DNA of 64,000 nt from Faecalibacterium langellae (lineage in GTDB: Bacteria; Bacillota; Clostridia; Oscillospirales; Ruminococcaceae), in contig NZ_NMTR01000014.1 in the NCBI RefSeq assembly GCF_002549775.1, forward strand, positions 62,001 to 126,000. Direction: 5' to 3'. Below the pieces are notes generated by a model that was given only the letters and a program-made list of their open reading frames with translations, was not told the origin of the DNA and did not search any database. A program made the position numbers and the translations under genes. This document shows positions 47,491-55,549 of the stretch, in pieces (position 1 is the first letter of the stretch; each line of letters starts with the position of its first letter).

Positions 47491-48771
47491 TCAGATGGAG
47501 ATGCGCAGGATGAACTGCTCCTGCTTCTGGGTAAAGCTGTAAATGCCGCCGTATTTCTCCACGATGGCGCAGATGCTGCGCACACCCAGACCGTGGCCCG
47601 ACTCCCGGGTCACCGGCACGCCGTCCTCAAACAGAACGGGTGTGCTGCAGGCATTTGCCAGCTGCAGGAAAAAACGCCCGTCCTGCTCGTAGGCGGAAGT
47701 CTCGATAAAGGCGGGAAGCCCGGCGGCATTCTGTCGCTGGCAGGCATGCAGGGCGTTTTCCAGCGCGTTGGACAGCAGCACGCACAGGTCGCTTTCCGGC
47801 AGCGGCAGGGTCTGCGGCAGGGCAGAGCGGACCCGGAAGTCCACCCCGCAGCCCGCGGCCCGGGCAGCGAAGGCCGAGAGAATGAGGTTCGCGGCCTCGT
47901 TCTCGCAGTAGACCGTCACCTTGCTGGCCTCGATCTCCCTGCAGACACTGCGGATGTAGTCCTGTGCGGTGTCGGTGCGGCCGTTCTCGATGCAGGATGA
48001 TATGTACTGCAGGTGATGGCGCAGGTCGTGGCGGTAGGTGCTGGCCTTGCGCTGGCTCTCCCGCAGCGCGTCGATCTCGCGCACGGCCTGGGCCACCTGC
48101 AGGTTCAGGCTGTTCTGGGTCTGTTCCAGCTGGCTGCGCAGCATCTGCTGCCGGTTGGTCTGCAGCACAAAGAACAGATAGGCCAGGCTGCACACAAAGG
48201 GCATGAACTCCACGGCAGCCTGGTTGCCGCTGGAGAGCAGATCGGTGTAGATGCGGGTGAAATAATCGAAAGCGTAGCTCAGAAGCGGGATGATGCCGAA
48301 CTGCAGCTGCAACGACAGCGGCGAGTGCGAAAGCGACCGCACCGACGGCGCGCACCAGCGCACCAGTGCAGCCAGCAGCGGCAGGGTGACCAGCAGTTCC
48401 ATGGCATCCTGCAGCACGGTGCCGCCCGCCGGGAACAGCGCGATGACCAGCAGCGCAGCCCAGCGACGCAGCTGGCAGCACAGGTAGGCTGTCAGCACCG
48501 CCACCAGCGGCCAGAGCCATTTGCCGGTGAGCACGGCCAGCAGCAGAAACAGCGGCAGATGGGTGATGACCGGGTACAGATACCGGGCAAGACTGGTGCC
48601 CCAGTGCAGGCTCACCACGGCCTGCAGTGCCAGCATCAGCACGGTGCTCACGGCCAGGATGCCTTTGCGCTGGCGGGTCCATTCCAGGTCGCAGAAGGCG
48701 GCGGACAGCACGATGCCGAAGACGCCCACCGAGGCGAGGTTGAGCAGAGAAAGAACGGCCGAGACGGTCAT
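47491..48771 (-). CDS. GHKL-family sensor histidine kinase (AgrC-like)
   Basis: A 426-residue membrane kinase. About six spans fill the first 200 residues, a coiled linker follows, then the H-box YRHDLRHHLQYI and the GHKL ATPase end (LLSNALENALHACQ, SGHGLGVRSICAIVEKYGG). This is the AgrC/ComD type, often receiving a peptide signal, though no signal-peptide gene is nearby. The ATG at 48771 overlaps the regulator stop by 4 nt. Confidence 0.88.
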   Translation of the reverse strand: MTVSAVLSLLNLASVGVFGIVLSAAFCDLEWTRQRKGILAVSTVLMLALQAVVSLHWGTSLARYLYPVITHLPLFLLLAVLTGKWLWPLVAVLTAYLCCQLRRWAALLVIALFPAGGTVLQDAMELLVTLPLLAALVRWCAPSVRSLSHSPLSLQLQFGIIPLLSYAFDYFTRIYTDLLSSGNQAAVEFMPFVCSLAYLFFVLQTNRQQMLRSQLEQTQNSLNLQVAQAVREIDALRESQRKASTYRHDLRHHLQYISSCIENGRTDTAQDYIRSVCREIEASKVTVYCENEAANLILSAFAARAAGCGVDFRVRSALPQTLPLPESDLCVLLSNALENALHACQRQNAAGLPAFIETSAYEQDGRFFLQLANACSTPVLFEDGVPVTRESGHGLGVRSICAIVEKYGGIYSFTQKQEQFILRISI

Positions 48772-49502
48772 AGCATCACCTGCTTCCGGCTGAACGCGTA
48801 TTCCAGATACTGGTTCTTGATATCGGCGGCGCGGCCGTGGGGGATGGGGATCTGCGCGCCGTCCGTCAGCACAAGGGTCTTGGCCGTGATGCTGCGGATG
48901 TACTCCATGTTCACAAGGAAGGACCGGTGGGGCCGCAGAAAACAGGGGTATTCCGCCAGCTGGCGGGCCAGCTCGTCCATGCTGCCGGTGCTTTCCAGAA
49001 TGCGGCCGTCCGTCAGGTGGAACACCAGGGTGCGGCTGAGCACCTCGCAGTAGAGCAGCTTTTCCAGCTCGATGCGGGAAATGCCGCTTTTGCAGCGCAG
49101 GACCAGGCTGCGCTGTTCGGCGCGGCGGCACGCGGCCATCACCGAATCCATCAGGGGGAAGAAGCTGTCCTCCCAGATGGGCTTGAGCAGATAGAAATAG
49201 GCCCCCACCACATAGGATTCCACCGCAAACTCCGTCGACGAAGTGAGGAAGATGATGTGTACCGTCTTGTCGTACTGCCGGATCTCCTTGGCGGCGGTGA
49301 TGCCGTCCTCGGCCGGCATGAGGACGTCCAGCAGCAGGATGTCGTAGCGGGCCCCGCTCTCGATGGCGGCCAGCAGGTCCAGCGGGCTGCGGAAGGCAGT
49401 GCATTCCAGGTCGGCCTTGCGCTGGGTGCGGTATTTTTCCAGCAGAGCCGTCAGCTGGTCGTGAATGTTCGGGTCATCGTCACAGAACGCGAGCCGGGTC
49501 AT
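48768..49502 (-). CDS. LytTR-family response regulator (AgrA-like)
   Basis: A 244-residue regulator. The receiver has D59 (ILLLDVLMPAEDG) with D8-D10, and the C-terminal LytTR domain has CKSGISRIELEKLLYCEVLSRTLVFHLTDG and FLRPHRSFLVNMEYI. LytTR proteins bind DNA as dimers at paired direct repeats. The start at 49502 (MTRLAF) is the family N-terminus; AAAGGATG lies further upstream than usual. The possible target is the S41-like gene that converges with the kinase; this is a guess. Confidence 0.88.
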   Translation of the reverse strand: MTRLAFCDDDPNIHDQLTALLEKYRTQRKADLECTAFRSPLDLLAAIESGARYDILLLDVLMPAEDGITAAKEIRQYDKTVHIIFLTSSTEFAVESYVVGAYFYLLKPIWEDSFFPLMDSVMAACRRAEQRSLVLRCKSGISRIELEKLLYCEVLSRTLVFHLTDGRILESTGSMDELARQLAEYPCFLRPHRSFLVNMEYIRSITAKTLVLTDGAQIPIPHGRAADIKNQYLEYAFSRKQVML

Positions 49503-49644
49503 AGGGCGAGCACATCCTTTGCTGCGCGTCTGCGGCCTGCCCCACCCGGGCACAGACCGCATCGCATGATAGAAAAAGTATACCATTTTTTGTGCGGGCT
49601 GACCAGTGCATTCGCCGCCTTTTTCCCGAAAGTTCGGCGCGGCA

Positions 49645-49688
49645 AAAAAAGCGGCTCCCCGCTGTCTGTCAGCAGGGTGCCGCTTTTG
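49645..49688 (-). terminator. Terminator after mazF
   Basis: Stem AGCGGC(TCC).../...GCCGCT with inner CCCGCTG/CAGCAGGG pairing and T run on the minus strand. Confidence 0.75.
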
Positions 49689-49698
49689 CGCAGGGGTT

Positions 49699-50049
49699 TT
49701 AATAGGACGTCAGCCCCAGGCTCACATCCAGTGCCTGGTCCACCCGTTTCTGGTCCTCCGGGGTGATCTGCCCGGCGCGCTGGCGCAGCCGGTGCTTATC
49801 CAGCGTGCGGATCTGTTCCAGCAGCACCACGCTGTCCTTGGCAAGGCCGGTATCCTCGGCCCGGATGTTGATGTGGGTGGGCAGGCGGGCTTTGTCCAGC
49901 CGGGATGTAATGGCCGCTGCGATCACGGTGGGGCTGTGCCGGTTGCCGATCTCGTTCTGCACGATCAGCACCGGCCGCACGCCGCCCTGTTCCGAGCCGA
50001 CCACCGGCGAAAGGTCCGCGTAGAAAACTTCTCCTCTGTGTACCTCCAT
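49699..50049 (-). CDS. mazF: MazF/PemK-family endoribonuclease toxin
   Basis: A 116-residue ribosome-independent RNase. The N-terminus VHRGEVFYADLSPVVGSEQGGVRPVLIVQN matches MazF, with catalytic Arg in GGVRPV and Thr in ITSRLDKARLPTHI. Length is that of Bacillus NdoA. GGAGGGAGATTCC precedes the ATG. No MazE-like antitoxin gene is present in the 138 nt upstream; acpS lies there. In many Firmicutes the order is acpS, alr, mazE, mazF, so alr and mazE are missing here. An unlinked antitoxin or a tolerated orphan are both possible. Confidence 0.92.
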   Translation of the reverse strand: MEVHRGEVFYADLSPVVGSEQGGVRPVLIVQNEIGNRHSPTVIAAAITSRLDKARLPTHINIRAEDTGLAKDSVVLLEQIRTLDKHRLRQRAGQITPEDQKRVDQALDVSLGLTSY

Positions 50050-50187
50050 GGAATCTCCCTCCCTGTATTCGGAGGATGTGCCCCGCTATGTGATGCGTCC
50101 GGCGCATCCTGTCTGCCCTCAGTATGAGCAGGCGGCGGGGCGGTTATGCAGTGCGGGGCGATATTCCATTGTATGCAGACAGGGCGC

Positions 50188-50601
50188 TCAGGTTTCCGGC
50201 TGTTCCAGCGTGCAGAAGGCCAGTGCCATGCCGCCTTCGTGGCTTAAGGACAGCCGGGCTGTCAGGCGGTGCGCCTGCACCCAGTCGGCGGTCTTGCCGG
50301 AGAAGCGGTAGGCCGGCGCGCCGCTTTCCTGCCGCACGGCCTCGATCTCGCAGAGGGAAAAGGGCTCCCGCAGGCCGGTGCCCGCCGCCTTCAAAAAGGC
50401 TTCCTTCGCGGCAAAATTGGCCGCCGCGCTGGCCAGCCGGTGGGCGGCACTGCGCCCGGCGGGCAGGGGGGCGTCCATCCCGAGGGCGGCGCGCTCCGTT
50501 TCGCCGTACACCCGCCGGACGAAGGCGGCGGCGTGGGGGCCGGTGAGGCTTTTTTCCAGATGTGCGATGGCGCACAGGTCGCAGCCGATGCCGTAGAGCA
50601 T
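50188..50601 (-). CDS. acpS: Holo-[acyl-carrier-protein] synthase
   Basis: A 137-residue enzyme that moves phosphopantetheine from CoA to the acyl carrier protein. D8 in GIGCDLCAI and the Glu in [14 protein letters not shown] bind magnesium. The C-terminal [15 protein letters not shown] matches the family. Start ATG at 50601 with AAAGGAG ahead. Located 138 nt upstream of mazF in the same direction. Confidence 0.93.
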   Translation of the reverse strand: MLYGIGCDLCAIAHLEKSLTGPHAAAFVRRVYGETERAALGMDAPLPAGRSAAHRLASAAANFAAKEAFLKAAGTGLREPFSLCEIEAVRQESGAPAYRFSGKTADWVQAHRLTARLSLSHEGGMALAFCTLEQPET

Positions 50602-50703
50602 GGCGGGGCTCCTTTCTCCGCAAAAGCGGCGCAGACAGGCCGTCAGCCTGCCAGAAGAACAACGGAAATTTTAGGCAGATTGTGCAAATTCGGGGTCTTT
50701 ATC

Positions 50704-50732
50704 TTGAAGTTCCCACTTAATTCGTGTACAAT
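50704..50732 (+). promoter_or_regulatory. Promoter of ireB
   Basis: TTGAAG at 50704-50709 and TACAAT at 50727-50732 with exactly 17 nt. Confidence 0.6.
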
Positions 50733-50763
50733 AGGCGTAGTTATTCCGAAGGGGGTGTGTTCC

Positions 50764-51009
50764 GTGAGTGGCGAAACTGCTATTTTTTCGATCCACGACA
50801 AAAAGGACTATGAGATCCATGAGATCGTGCAGCAGGTGTACGATGCATTGAAGGAGAAAGGCTACAATCCGGTCAACCAGCTGGTGGGCTATATCCTGTC
50901 TGAAGACCCCACCTACATCACGACCTATAAGAATGCCCGCTCCATGATCCGCAAGGTGGATCGTGACGACCTGCTGCAGGCCATGCTGCGCAGTTACCTG
51001 AACGTCTGA
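50764..51009 (+). CDS. ireB: IreB family regulatory phosphoprotein (UPF0297)
   Basis: An 81-residue cytosolic protein, substrate of the PASTA Ser/Thr kinase IreK in enterococci, where it lowers cephalosporin resistance. The sequence [25 protein letters not shown] and [30 protein letters not shown] are diagnostic; the N-terminal Thr that is phosphorylated is near residue 5. The start is GTG at 50764 with GGGGGTG ahead. In many clostridia it lies beside ruvX or alaS; here it is alone. Confidence 0.92.
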   Translation: MSGETAIFSIHDKKDYEIHEIVQQVYDALKEKGYNPVNQLVGYILSEDPTYITTYKNARSMIRKVDRDDLLQAMLRSYLNV

Positions 51010-51024
51010 TATTGTTTCTGCTCC

Positions 51025-51060
51025 GCCCCGCCGTCCGCAAGGATGGCGGGGCTTTATTTT
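51025..51060 (+). terminator. Terminator after ireB
   Basis: GCCCCGCC(GTCC) / (GGAT)GGCGGGGC stem and TTTATTTT. Confidence 0.85.
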
Positions 51061-51167
51061 ATTGGTTTACTGTTGGCTCGGGCGGCGGGCTGGTAGTTTC
51101 TCCGAAGACCGTCCGCTGGGGTGGGACCCTGTTGCCGAAGGCAATAGGGCGGGCGATGGAATGGCCT

Positions 51168-51290
51168 GCAACAATAGCGACTGCGGCCAGTGGCCGAAGC
51201 AAGGAGCTATTGTTGGGGCCGCGGCCAGCAAGATGCAAGCGGCAGCGCCGCAGATGCTGGGAGCCGCAACCCGTTTTCGTGTCTGAGGAG
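51168..51290 (+). repeat. Second intergenic repeat family, copy 2
   Basis: Shares GACTGCGGCC.GTGGCCGAAG, GAGCTATTGTTGGGGCCG and GGCCAGCAAGATGCAAG with 8968-9095, on the same strand. The rest of the 51061-51319 gap shows no gene. Confidence 0.6.
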
Positions 51291-51319
51291 AAAGCTACCA
51301 GCACACCGCCCATTGGCGC

Positions 51320-52261
51320 TCAAACCATTGGCAGGGTGAAGATCTGATTCACCACAACCTCATACTCCCACGGTTCCCGTGCCTTGCGCAGCTGCTTTTC
51401 CAGCTTCTCCGCGCCCTCAAACTTGTGGATGAGGTAGAACCAGTGGCCCTTCATGCGGCTCACGGCGCACCCGGCGCTGCCGAACAGCTCTGTATAGCCA
51501 TGATAGAGGTCGTCGAGGTAGCCCCGCAGATCTTCGCGGGTGGCACCTGCGCCGCCGAGGGCCTTGCGCAGCAGGGCCGGGTCCGCGATGATGCCCCGGC
51601 CCACCATGATGCCGGAAAGGCCCGGGAACTGCGCTTCCAGCCCGTGCAGGTCGTCTGCCGTGACCACGTCGCCGTTGTAGCATACGGGCATGGTGCAGCC
51701 GGGCAGGGCTGCGGCGAAGGCGGCACGGTCAGCCTCCCCGCGGTAGAGCTGGCGCATCACCCGCGGGTGGATGGTCAGCTCCGAGATGGGGTATTTGTTA
51801 TAGATGTCCAGAATGGCGGCGAATTCTTCCGGCTTTTCCACGCCCAGCCGGGTCTTCACCGAGATGGGGCCGTCGGCGTTTGCGAACACCGCAGCGAGAA
51901 AGGCGTCCAGCTTTCCCGGGTCCCGCAGCATCCCGGAGCCCTTGCCCTTGGCCGTCACCGTGCCGGAGGGGCAGCCGAAGTTCAGATTCACCTCGGTGTA
52001 GCCCAGCTTGCGCAGCTCGCCGATCATCCAGGCGGCCAGTTCGCCGTCCTTGGCCAGCAGCTGCGGGATGACCGGTGCCCCGGGGTTCGCGGCAGGGGAA
52101 AGCTCTGCCATCTTCTTTTTGATGAGTACGCGGTTCTCCGGCGGGGAAATGAACGGCGCATAGTACCGCGCCGGTGCGCCGGGAAAGGCGAACCACTTCT
52201 GATGCGCCTGCCGCCATACCCGGTCGGTCAGGCCCTCCATGGGGGCAACGTAGTAATTCAT
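51320..52261 (-). CDS. dus: tRNA-dihydrouridine synthase
   Basis: A 313-residue flavoenzyme reducing uridines in the tRNA D loop. The N-terminus YYVAPMEGLTDRVWRQ and the catalytic C97 in VNLNFGCPSG are clear, with TIHPRVMRQLYRGEAD and VCYNGDVVTADD binding FMN. ATG at 52261 with GGAGA 9 nt ahead; a TTG at 52267 adds two residues. It is closest in outline to the single Dus enzymes of clostridia with a short C-terminal domain. Alone in its unit. Confidence 0.93.
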   Translation of the reverse strand: MNYYVAPMEGLTDRVWRQAHQKWFAFPGAPARYYAPFISPPENRVLIKKKMAELSPAANPGAPVIPQLLAKDGELAAWMIGELRKLGYTEVNLNFGCPSGTVTAKGKGSGMLRDPGKLDAFLAAVFANADGPISVKTRLGVEKPEEFAAILDIYNKYPISELTIHPRVMRQLYRGEADRAAFAAALPGCTMPVCYNGDVVTADDLHGLEAQFPGLSGIMVGRGIIADPALLRKALGGAGATREDLRGYLDDLYHGYTELFGSAGCAVSRMKGHWFYLIHKFEGAEKLEKQLRKAREPWEYEVVVNQIFTLPMV

Positions 52262-52297
52262 GGGCAAGTCTCCAACGTTTTTGATAGAGATATTGTA

Positions 52298-52336
52298 ACA
52301 AAAAACTCCCGCCCTGTGAAGTCACAGAACGGGAGT
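52298..52336 (-). terminator. Terminator after cysK
   Basis: Minus-strand stem ACTCCCGTTCTGTGAC / GTCACAGGGCGGGAGT-like pairing followed by TTTTTTG. Confidence 0.8.
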
Positions 52337-52355
52337 GAACTGCTTTTTGAAAAAA

Positions 52356-53288
52356 TCAGTCCGCAAACAGCGGGGTGGAGAGGTAGCGGTCGCCAGTGTC
52401 GGGCAGCAGGACCACGATGTTCTTGCCGGCGTTCTCCGGGCGCTTTGCCAGCTGCAGGGCGGCGTAAACGGCGGCGCCGGAGGAGATACCCACCAGCACG
52501 CCTTCCTTGTGGCCGATCAGACGGCCGGTGGCAAAGGCGTCGTCGTTCTCTACGGCGATGACCTCGTCGTATACCTTGGTGTCCAGCACGTCCGGCACAA
52601 AGCCTGCGCCGATGCCCTGGATCTTGTGTGCACCGGCAGTGCCCTTGCTCAGCACGGGGGAGGAAGCAGGCTCCACGGCCACGACCTTCACATCCGGGTT
52701 CTGGCTCTTGAGGTACTTGCCCACACCGGTAACGGTGCCGCCGGTGCCAACGCCTGCCACAAAGATATCCACCTTGCCGTCGGTATCTTCCCAGATCTCG
52801 GGGCCGGTGGTCTCCATGTGGGCCTGGGGGTTGGCCGGGTTCACGAACTGGCCGGGGATGAAGGAGTTGGGGATCTCCTTTGCCAGCTCGTCGGCCTTGG
52901 CAATGGCACCCTTCATGCCCTTGGCACCCTCGCTCAGCACCAGCTCGGCACCGTAAGCCTTCATCAGCTGGCGGCGCTCCACGCTCATGGTCTCGGGCAT
53001 CACGATGATGATGCGGTAGCCCTTGGCGGCGGCTACGGCAGCCAGACCGATGCCGGTGTTGCCGGAGGTGGGTTCGATGATGACTGAGCCTTCCTTCAGC
53101 AGGCCCTTGGCCTCGGCGTCGTCGATCATCTTTTTGGCGATGCGGTCCTTCACGGAACCGGCCGGGTTGAAGTACTCCAGCTTTGCGATGAGGTGGGCAG
53201 ACAGGTTCTGCTCTTTTTCAATGTGGGTCAGCTCCAGCAGAGGAGTGTGGCCGATCAGCTGGTCTGCGGCGGTGTAAATCTTGCTCAT
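52356..53288 (-). CDS. cysK: Cysteine synthase (O-acetylserine sulfhydrylase)
   Basis: A 310-residue PLP enzyme making cysteine from O-acetylserine and sulfide. The PLP lysine is K47 in NPAGSVKDR, the substrate loop is [12 protein letters not shown], and the phosphate loop [15 protein letters not shown] at 53288 with GGAGGAAAC ahead. It is divergent from a CymR-like regulator; in Bacillus CysK binds CymR when O-acetylserine is scarce and tightens repression, so the pairing is functionally meaningful. Confidence 0.96.
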   Translation of the reverse strand: MSKIYTAADQLIGHTPLLELTHIEKEQNLSAHLIAKLEYFNPAGSVKDRIAKKMIDDAEAKGLLKEGSVIIEPTSGNTGIGLAAVAAAKGYRIIIVMPETMSVERRQLMKAYGAELVLSEGAKGMKGAIAKADELAKEIPNSFIPGQFVNPANPQAHMETTGPEIWEDTDGKVDIFVAGVGTGGTVTGVGKYLKSQNPDVKVVAVEPASSPVLSKGTAGAHKIQGIGAGFVPDVLDTKVYDEVIAVENDDAFATGRLIGHKEGVLVGISSGAAVYAALQLAKRPENAGKNIVVLLPDTGDRYLSTPLFAD

Positions 53289-53359
53289 AGTGGTTTCCTC
53301 CTGATACAGTTTTTGTATGGGCGGTGTGCCCAGCCGGGCGGCCCGGTTTTAAATCCTTT

Positions 53360-53382
53360 AAACCAACATTGTTTGTGGGTTT
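53360..53382 (-). promoter_or_regulatory. Candidate CymR-type operator at the cysK transcription start
   Basis: A dyad AAACCAACA / TGTGGGTTT with a 5-nt centre lies over the expected cysK start. A similar word, AACCAACAAAG, occurs at 53484-53494 before the regulator gene. Confidence 0.45.
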
Positions 53383-53388
53383 GATGGT

Positions 53389-53417
53389 ATTATAGTCCCC
53401 ATTTGGGCGCTTGTCAA
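53389..53417 (-). promoter_or_regulatory. cysK promoter
   Basis: On the minus strand, TTGACA (53412-53417) and TATAAT (53389-53394) with 17 nt: a full consensus promoter. Confidence 0.8.
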
Positions 53418-53440
53418 TGGATTTTTTGAAAAAAGTGGGA

Positions 53441-53469
53441 TTGAAATATTATTTACCCTGTTGTATAAT
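53441..53469 (+). promoter_or_regulatory. Promoter of the CymR-like regulator
   Basis: TTGAAA at 53441-53446 and TATAAT at 53464-53469 with 17 nt. Confidence 0.7.
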
Positions 53470-53510
53470 AGGTTTGAAATTTGATCAACCAACAAAGGAA
53501 GTACACTATT

Positions 53511-53942
53511 ATGATCGTGTCCACCAAAGGGCGCTATGCACTGCGCGTGATGATCGACCTGGCCGAGCATCAGTCTGAAAAATATGTCCCCCTCAAAGAG
53601 GTCGCTGCCCGGCAGGAGATCTCGGAAAAATATCTCGAAAACATCCTCAAGGTGCTGGTGCAGAACGGCTTTCTGGAAGGTCTGCGCGGCAAGGGCGGCG
53701 GCTACCGGCTGACCCGCAGCCCGGACCAGTACACCGTGGGCGAGATTTTGATGCTGACCGAGGGCAGCCTTGCACCCGTCAGCTGCCTGACCCCCGGCGC
53801 AGCACCCTGCCACCGCATGGCAGACTGCCGCACCTATGAGATGTGGAAGGGCCTGAATGACCTCATCTCTAATTATTTTGGCAACATCACCCTCGCAGAC
53901 CTCGCCCTGCCCGATCAGGCGGGAAATGATTATGTGATCTGA
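53511..53942 (+). CDS. Rrf2-family regulator, CymR-like
   Basis: A 143-residue DNA-binding protein. The winged helix covers VSTKGRYALRVMIDLAEH to LRGKGGGYRLTRSP; three Cys lie at about 102, 109 and 115 (SCLTPGAAPCHRMADCR), so it could in principle bind a cluster like IscR, although CymR itself has none. The divergent cysK gene and the shared operator-like words favour control of cysteine synthesis. The ATG at 53511 has GGAAG ahead; a longer frame to 53481 includes the promoter region. Confidence 0.85.
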   Translation: MIVSTKGRYALRVMIDLAEHQSEKYVPLKEVAARQEISEKYLENILKVLVQNGFLEGLRGKGGGYRLTRSPDQYTVGEILMLTEGSLAPVSCLTPGAAPCHRMADCRTYEMWKGLNDLISNYFGNITLADLALPDQAGNDYVI

Positions 53943-53959
53943 TATCAAATCTGCATGAG

Positions 53960-53987
53960 AGCGCACCGGTTCTGCCGGTGCGCTTTT
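53960..53987 (+). terminator. Terminator after the CymR-like gene
   Basis: AGCGCACCGG / CCGGTGCGCT stem with TTTTT. Confidence 0.87.
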
Positions 53988-54037
53988 TCTGCACAGTTCT
54001 CTGCAAAATGTGCAGTTTTTCTTATCCAGAATCACGG

Positions 54038-54066
54038 TTGATGGTTTGGAGCTCCTGCGGTATACT
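54038..54066 (+). promoter_or_regulatory. Promoter of lrgAB
   Basis: TTGATG at 54038-54043 and TATACT at 54061-54066 with 17 nt. The start near 54073 excludes the in-frame ATG at 54041. Confidence 0.6.
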
Positions 54067-54118
54067 TTACATTCGATGTGACTTTTTACACTTTTACCCA
54101 AGGAAGGAGCGTTTTGCT

Positions 54119-54496
54119 ACGAAATACATTTTTCAGTTTGCACGCATTCTTGCGTTTTGCTTTTTAGGTGAGATCCTTCACCATGTGCTGCCCCTGCCGG
54201 TCCCGGCCAGCGTTTACGGGCTGGTGCTGCTGCTGGCCGCGCTGAACTTCAAGCTGGTGAAGCTGGAAGACGTGAAAGAGGTGGGCACCTACCTCACCGG
54301 CATCTTCCCGCTGCTGTTCGTGCCCGCTGCCGCCGGTGTGATGGAGCTGTGGGCAGAAATGGGCGAAATGCTGCTGCCCATCCTCATTGCCATCATCCCG
54401 GTGACGGTGCTGGTGATGGTAAGCGCAGGCAAGACCACGCAGGCCCTGACCGGCTGCAAAAACAAGGAGGCCGACAATGACGCAGCTGCTGAATGA
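54119..54496 (+). CDS. lrgA: LrgA/CidA-family holin-like protein, probable ACG start
   Basis: A 125-residue membrane protein with four spans, of the family that controls autolysis and exports pyruvate in some species. YIFQFARILAFCFLGEILHHVLPLPVPASVYGLVLLL matches the family N-terminus, whose first residues are normally MKY. Here the codon at that place is ACG (54119), 9 nt after AAGGAG. No ATG, GTG or TTG lies in frame between the expected transcription start and the first span. So translation probably begins at ACG. It overlaps lrgB by 20 nt. Confidence 0.8.
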   Translation, partial: TKYIFQFARILAFCFLGEILHHVLPLPVPASVYGLVLLLAALNFKLVKLEDVKEVGTYLTGIFPLLFVPAAAGVMELWAEMGEMLLPILIAIIPVTVLVMVSAGKTTQALTGCKNKEADNDAAAE

Positions 54497-55184
54497 TTTT
54501 CTGTCCGGCTCTGCCGCATGGGGCGTGCTGCTCACACTGGCCGCTTTTGCGCTGGGCGCCCTCATTAATAAGCTGACCGGCAAGGCCATCTTCAACCCGT
54601 TGCTGCTGGGCAGCATTTTTGTCATCGTGTTTCTTTCGGTGTGCAAGATCCCGTATGCAGACTACAAGGTCAGCGCAGCACCGGTGAATTACCTGCTGCT
54701 GCCCGCCACGGTGGCACTGGCCATCCCGCTGTATGAGAAGATCGACCTGCTGAAAGAGAATGCCGCCGCCATCATTGCAGGCATTTCGGTGGGCACGCTG
54801 GTGAGTCTTGGCAGCGCACTGGCGCTGGCACTGGCGCTGGACCTGACCCGTGAGCAGTATGCCACCCTGCTGCCCAAGTCCGTGACCACCGCCATCAGCA
54901 TGGACGTGGCCGCAGAGCTGGGCGGCATTGCGGCGCTGACCGGTGCCATCGTGATCGTCACCGGCATCGTGGGTGCCCTGCTGGCCGAGACCGTGTGCAA
55001 GGTGTTCCACATCACCGACCCCATTGCGAAGGGCGTGGGCATCGGTACGGCGGCCCATGCCGTGGGCACCAGCAAGGCGCTGCAGATGGGCGAGGTGGAA
55101 GGTGCCATGAGCGGCCTTTCCATCGCAGTGGCCGGTGTGCTGACCGCCGTGCTCTGCCCGGTGTTCGTGAACCTGATTCAGTAA
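54477..55184 (+). CDS. lrgB: LrgB/CidB-family membrane protein
   Basis: A 235-residue protein with six to eight spans. It carries the family patterns FNPLLLGSIFVIVFL, LLKENAAAIIAGISVGTLVSL, LLPKSVTTAISMDVAAELGG and GIGTAAHAVGTSKALQMGE. It works with LrgA; the pair is linked to murein hydrolase control and pyruvate uptake in related bacteria. AACAAGGAGGCC precedes the ATG inside lrgA. No LytSR-type regulator is adjacent, though an unrelated LytTR system is 5 kb away. Confidence 0.93.
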   Translation: MTQLLNDFLSGSAAWGVLLTLAAFALGALINKLTGKAIFNPLLLGSIFVIVFLSVCKIPYADYKVSAAPVNYLLLPATVALAIPLYEKIDLLKENAAAIIAGISVGTLVSLGSALALALALDLTREQYATLLPKSVTTAISMDVAAELGGIAALTGAIVIVTGIVGALLAETVCKVFHITDPIAKGVGIGTAAHAVGTSKALQMGEVEGAMSGLSIAVAGVLTAVLCPVFVNLIQ

Positions 55185-55189
55185 ACGAT

Positions 55190-55321
55190 TTAAAATGCTC
55201 TCCGCTTCGCTCTGAGCATTTTCAGCGGAAAAATTATTTTTAATTTGCAAAGGAGAAAAGCCTGCGGGCTTTTCTCCTTTGCTTTTTCACGAGAAGGGCC
55301 GTAACGGGAAACGGCATATGC
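55190..55321 (+). repeat. Mosaic intergenic repeat, short copy with a third core
   Basis: Left end AAAATGCTCTCCGCTTCGCTCTGAGCAT and AGCGGAAAAATTATTTTTAA, then a core hairpin AAAGGAGAAAAGCC / GGCTTTTCTCCTTT, then the right end TTTTTCACGAGAAGGGCCGT..CGGGAAACGGCAT. Both ends match the other copies and the core is unique. Confidence 0.75.
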
Positions 55322-55462
55322 TGCCGCTGGCTCCCTGCGGGAGCATCCGCGTCAGCAGACGAAAACCTCTCAGTCTCGCATACGTTCGACAGGTGCTCCC
55401 CTTTTTGGCTTCGCCATCTTCCCCCGGCCGGAGGAGCTGCCAAACGAAGTGAGGCTGAGAGG
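55322..55462. repeat. Palindrome-rich intergenic element
   Basis: Words such as GGCTCCCTGCGGGAGC, GCCATCTTCCCCCGGCCGG and GAGGCTGAGAGGG, shared in part with 36089-36272. No ORF. It lies directly after the mosaic repeat. Confidence 0.5.
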
Positions 55463-55469
55463 GTTACAG

Positions 55470-55503
55470 CAGAAAACCCCAGCCGGTCGGCTGGGGTTTT
55501 CTG
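55470..55503. terminator. Terminator at the end of the MMPL operon
   Basis: Perfect stem CAGAAAACCCCAGCC / GGCTGGGGTTTTCTG, T-rich on both sides. Confidence 0.75.
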
Positions 55504-55549
55504 CTTCTTTATGGAATGAGGTTCAACATGAGATCTCGAAGATGGCTTA

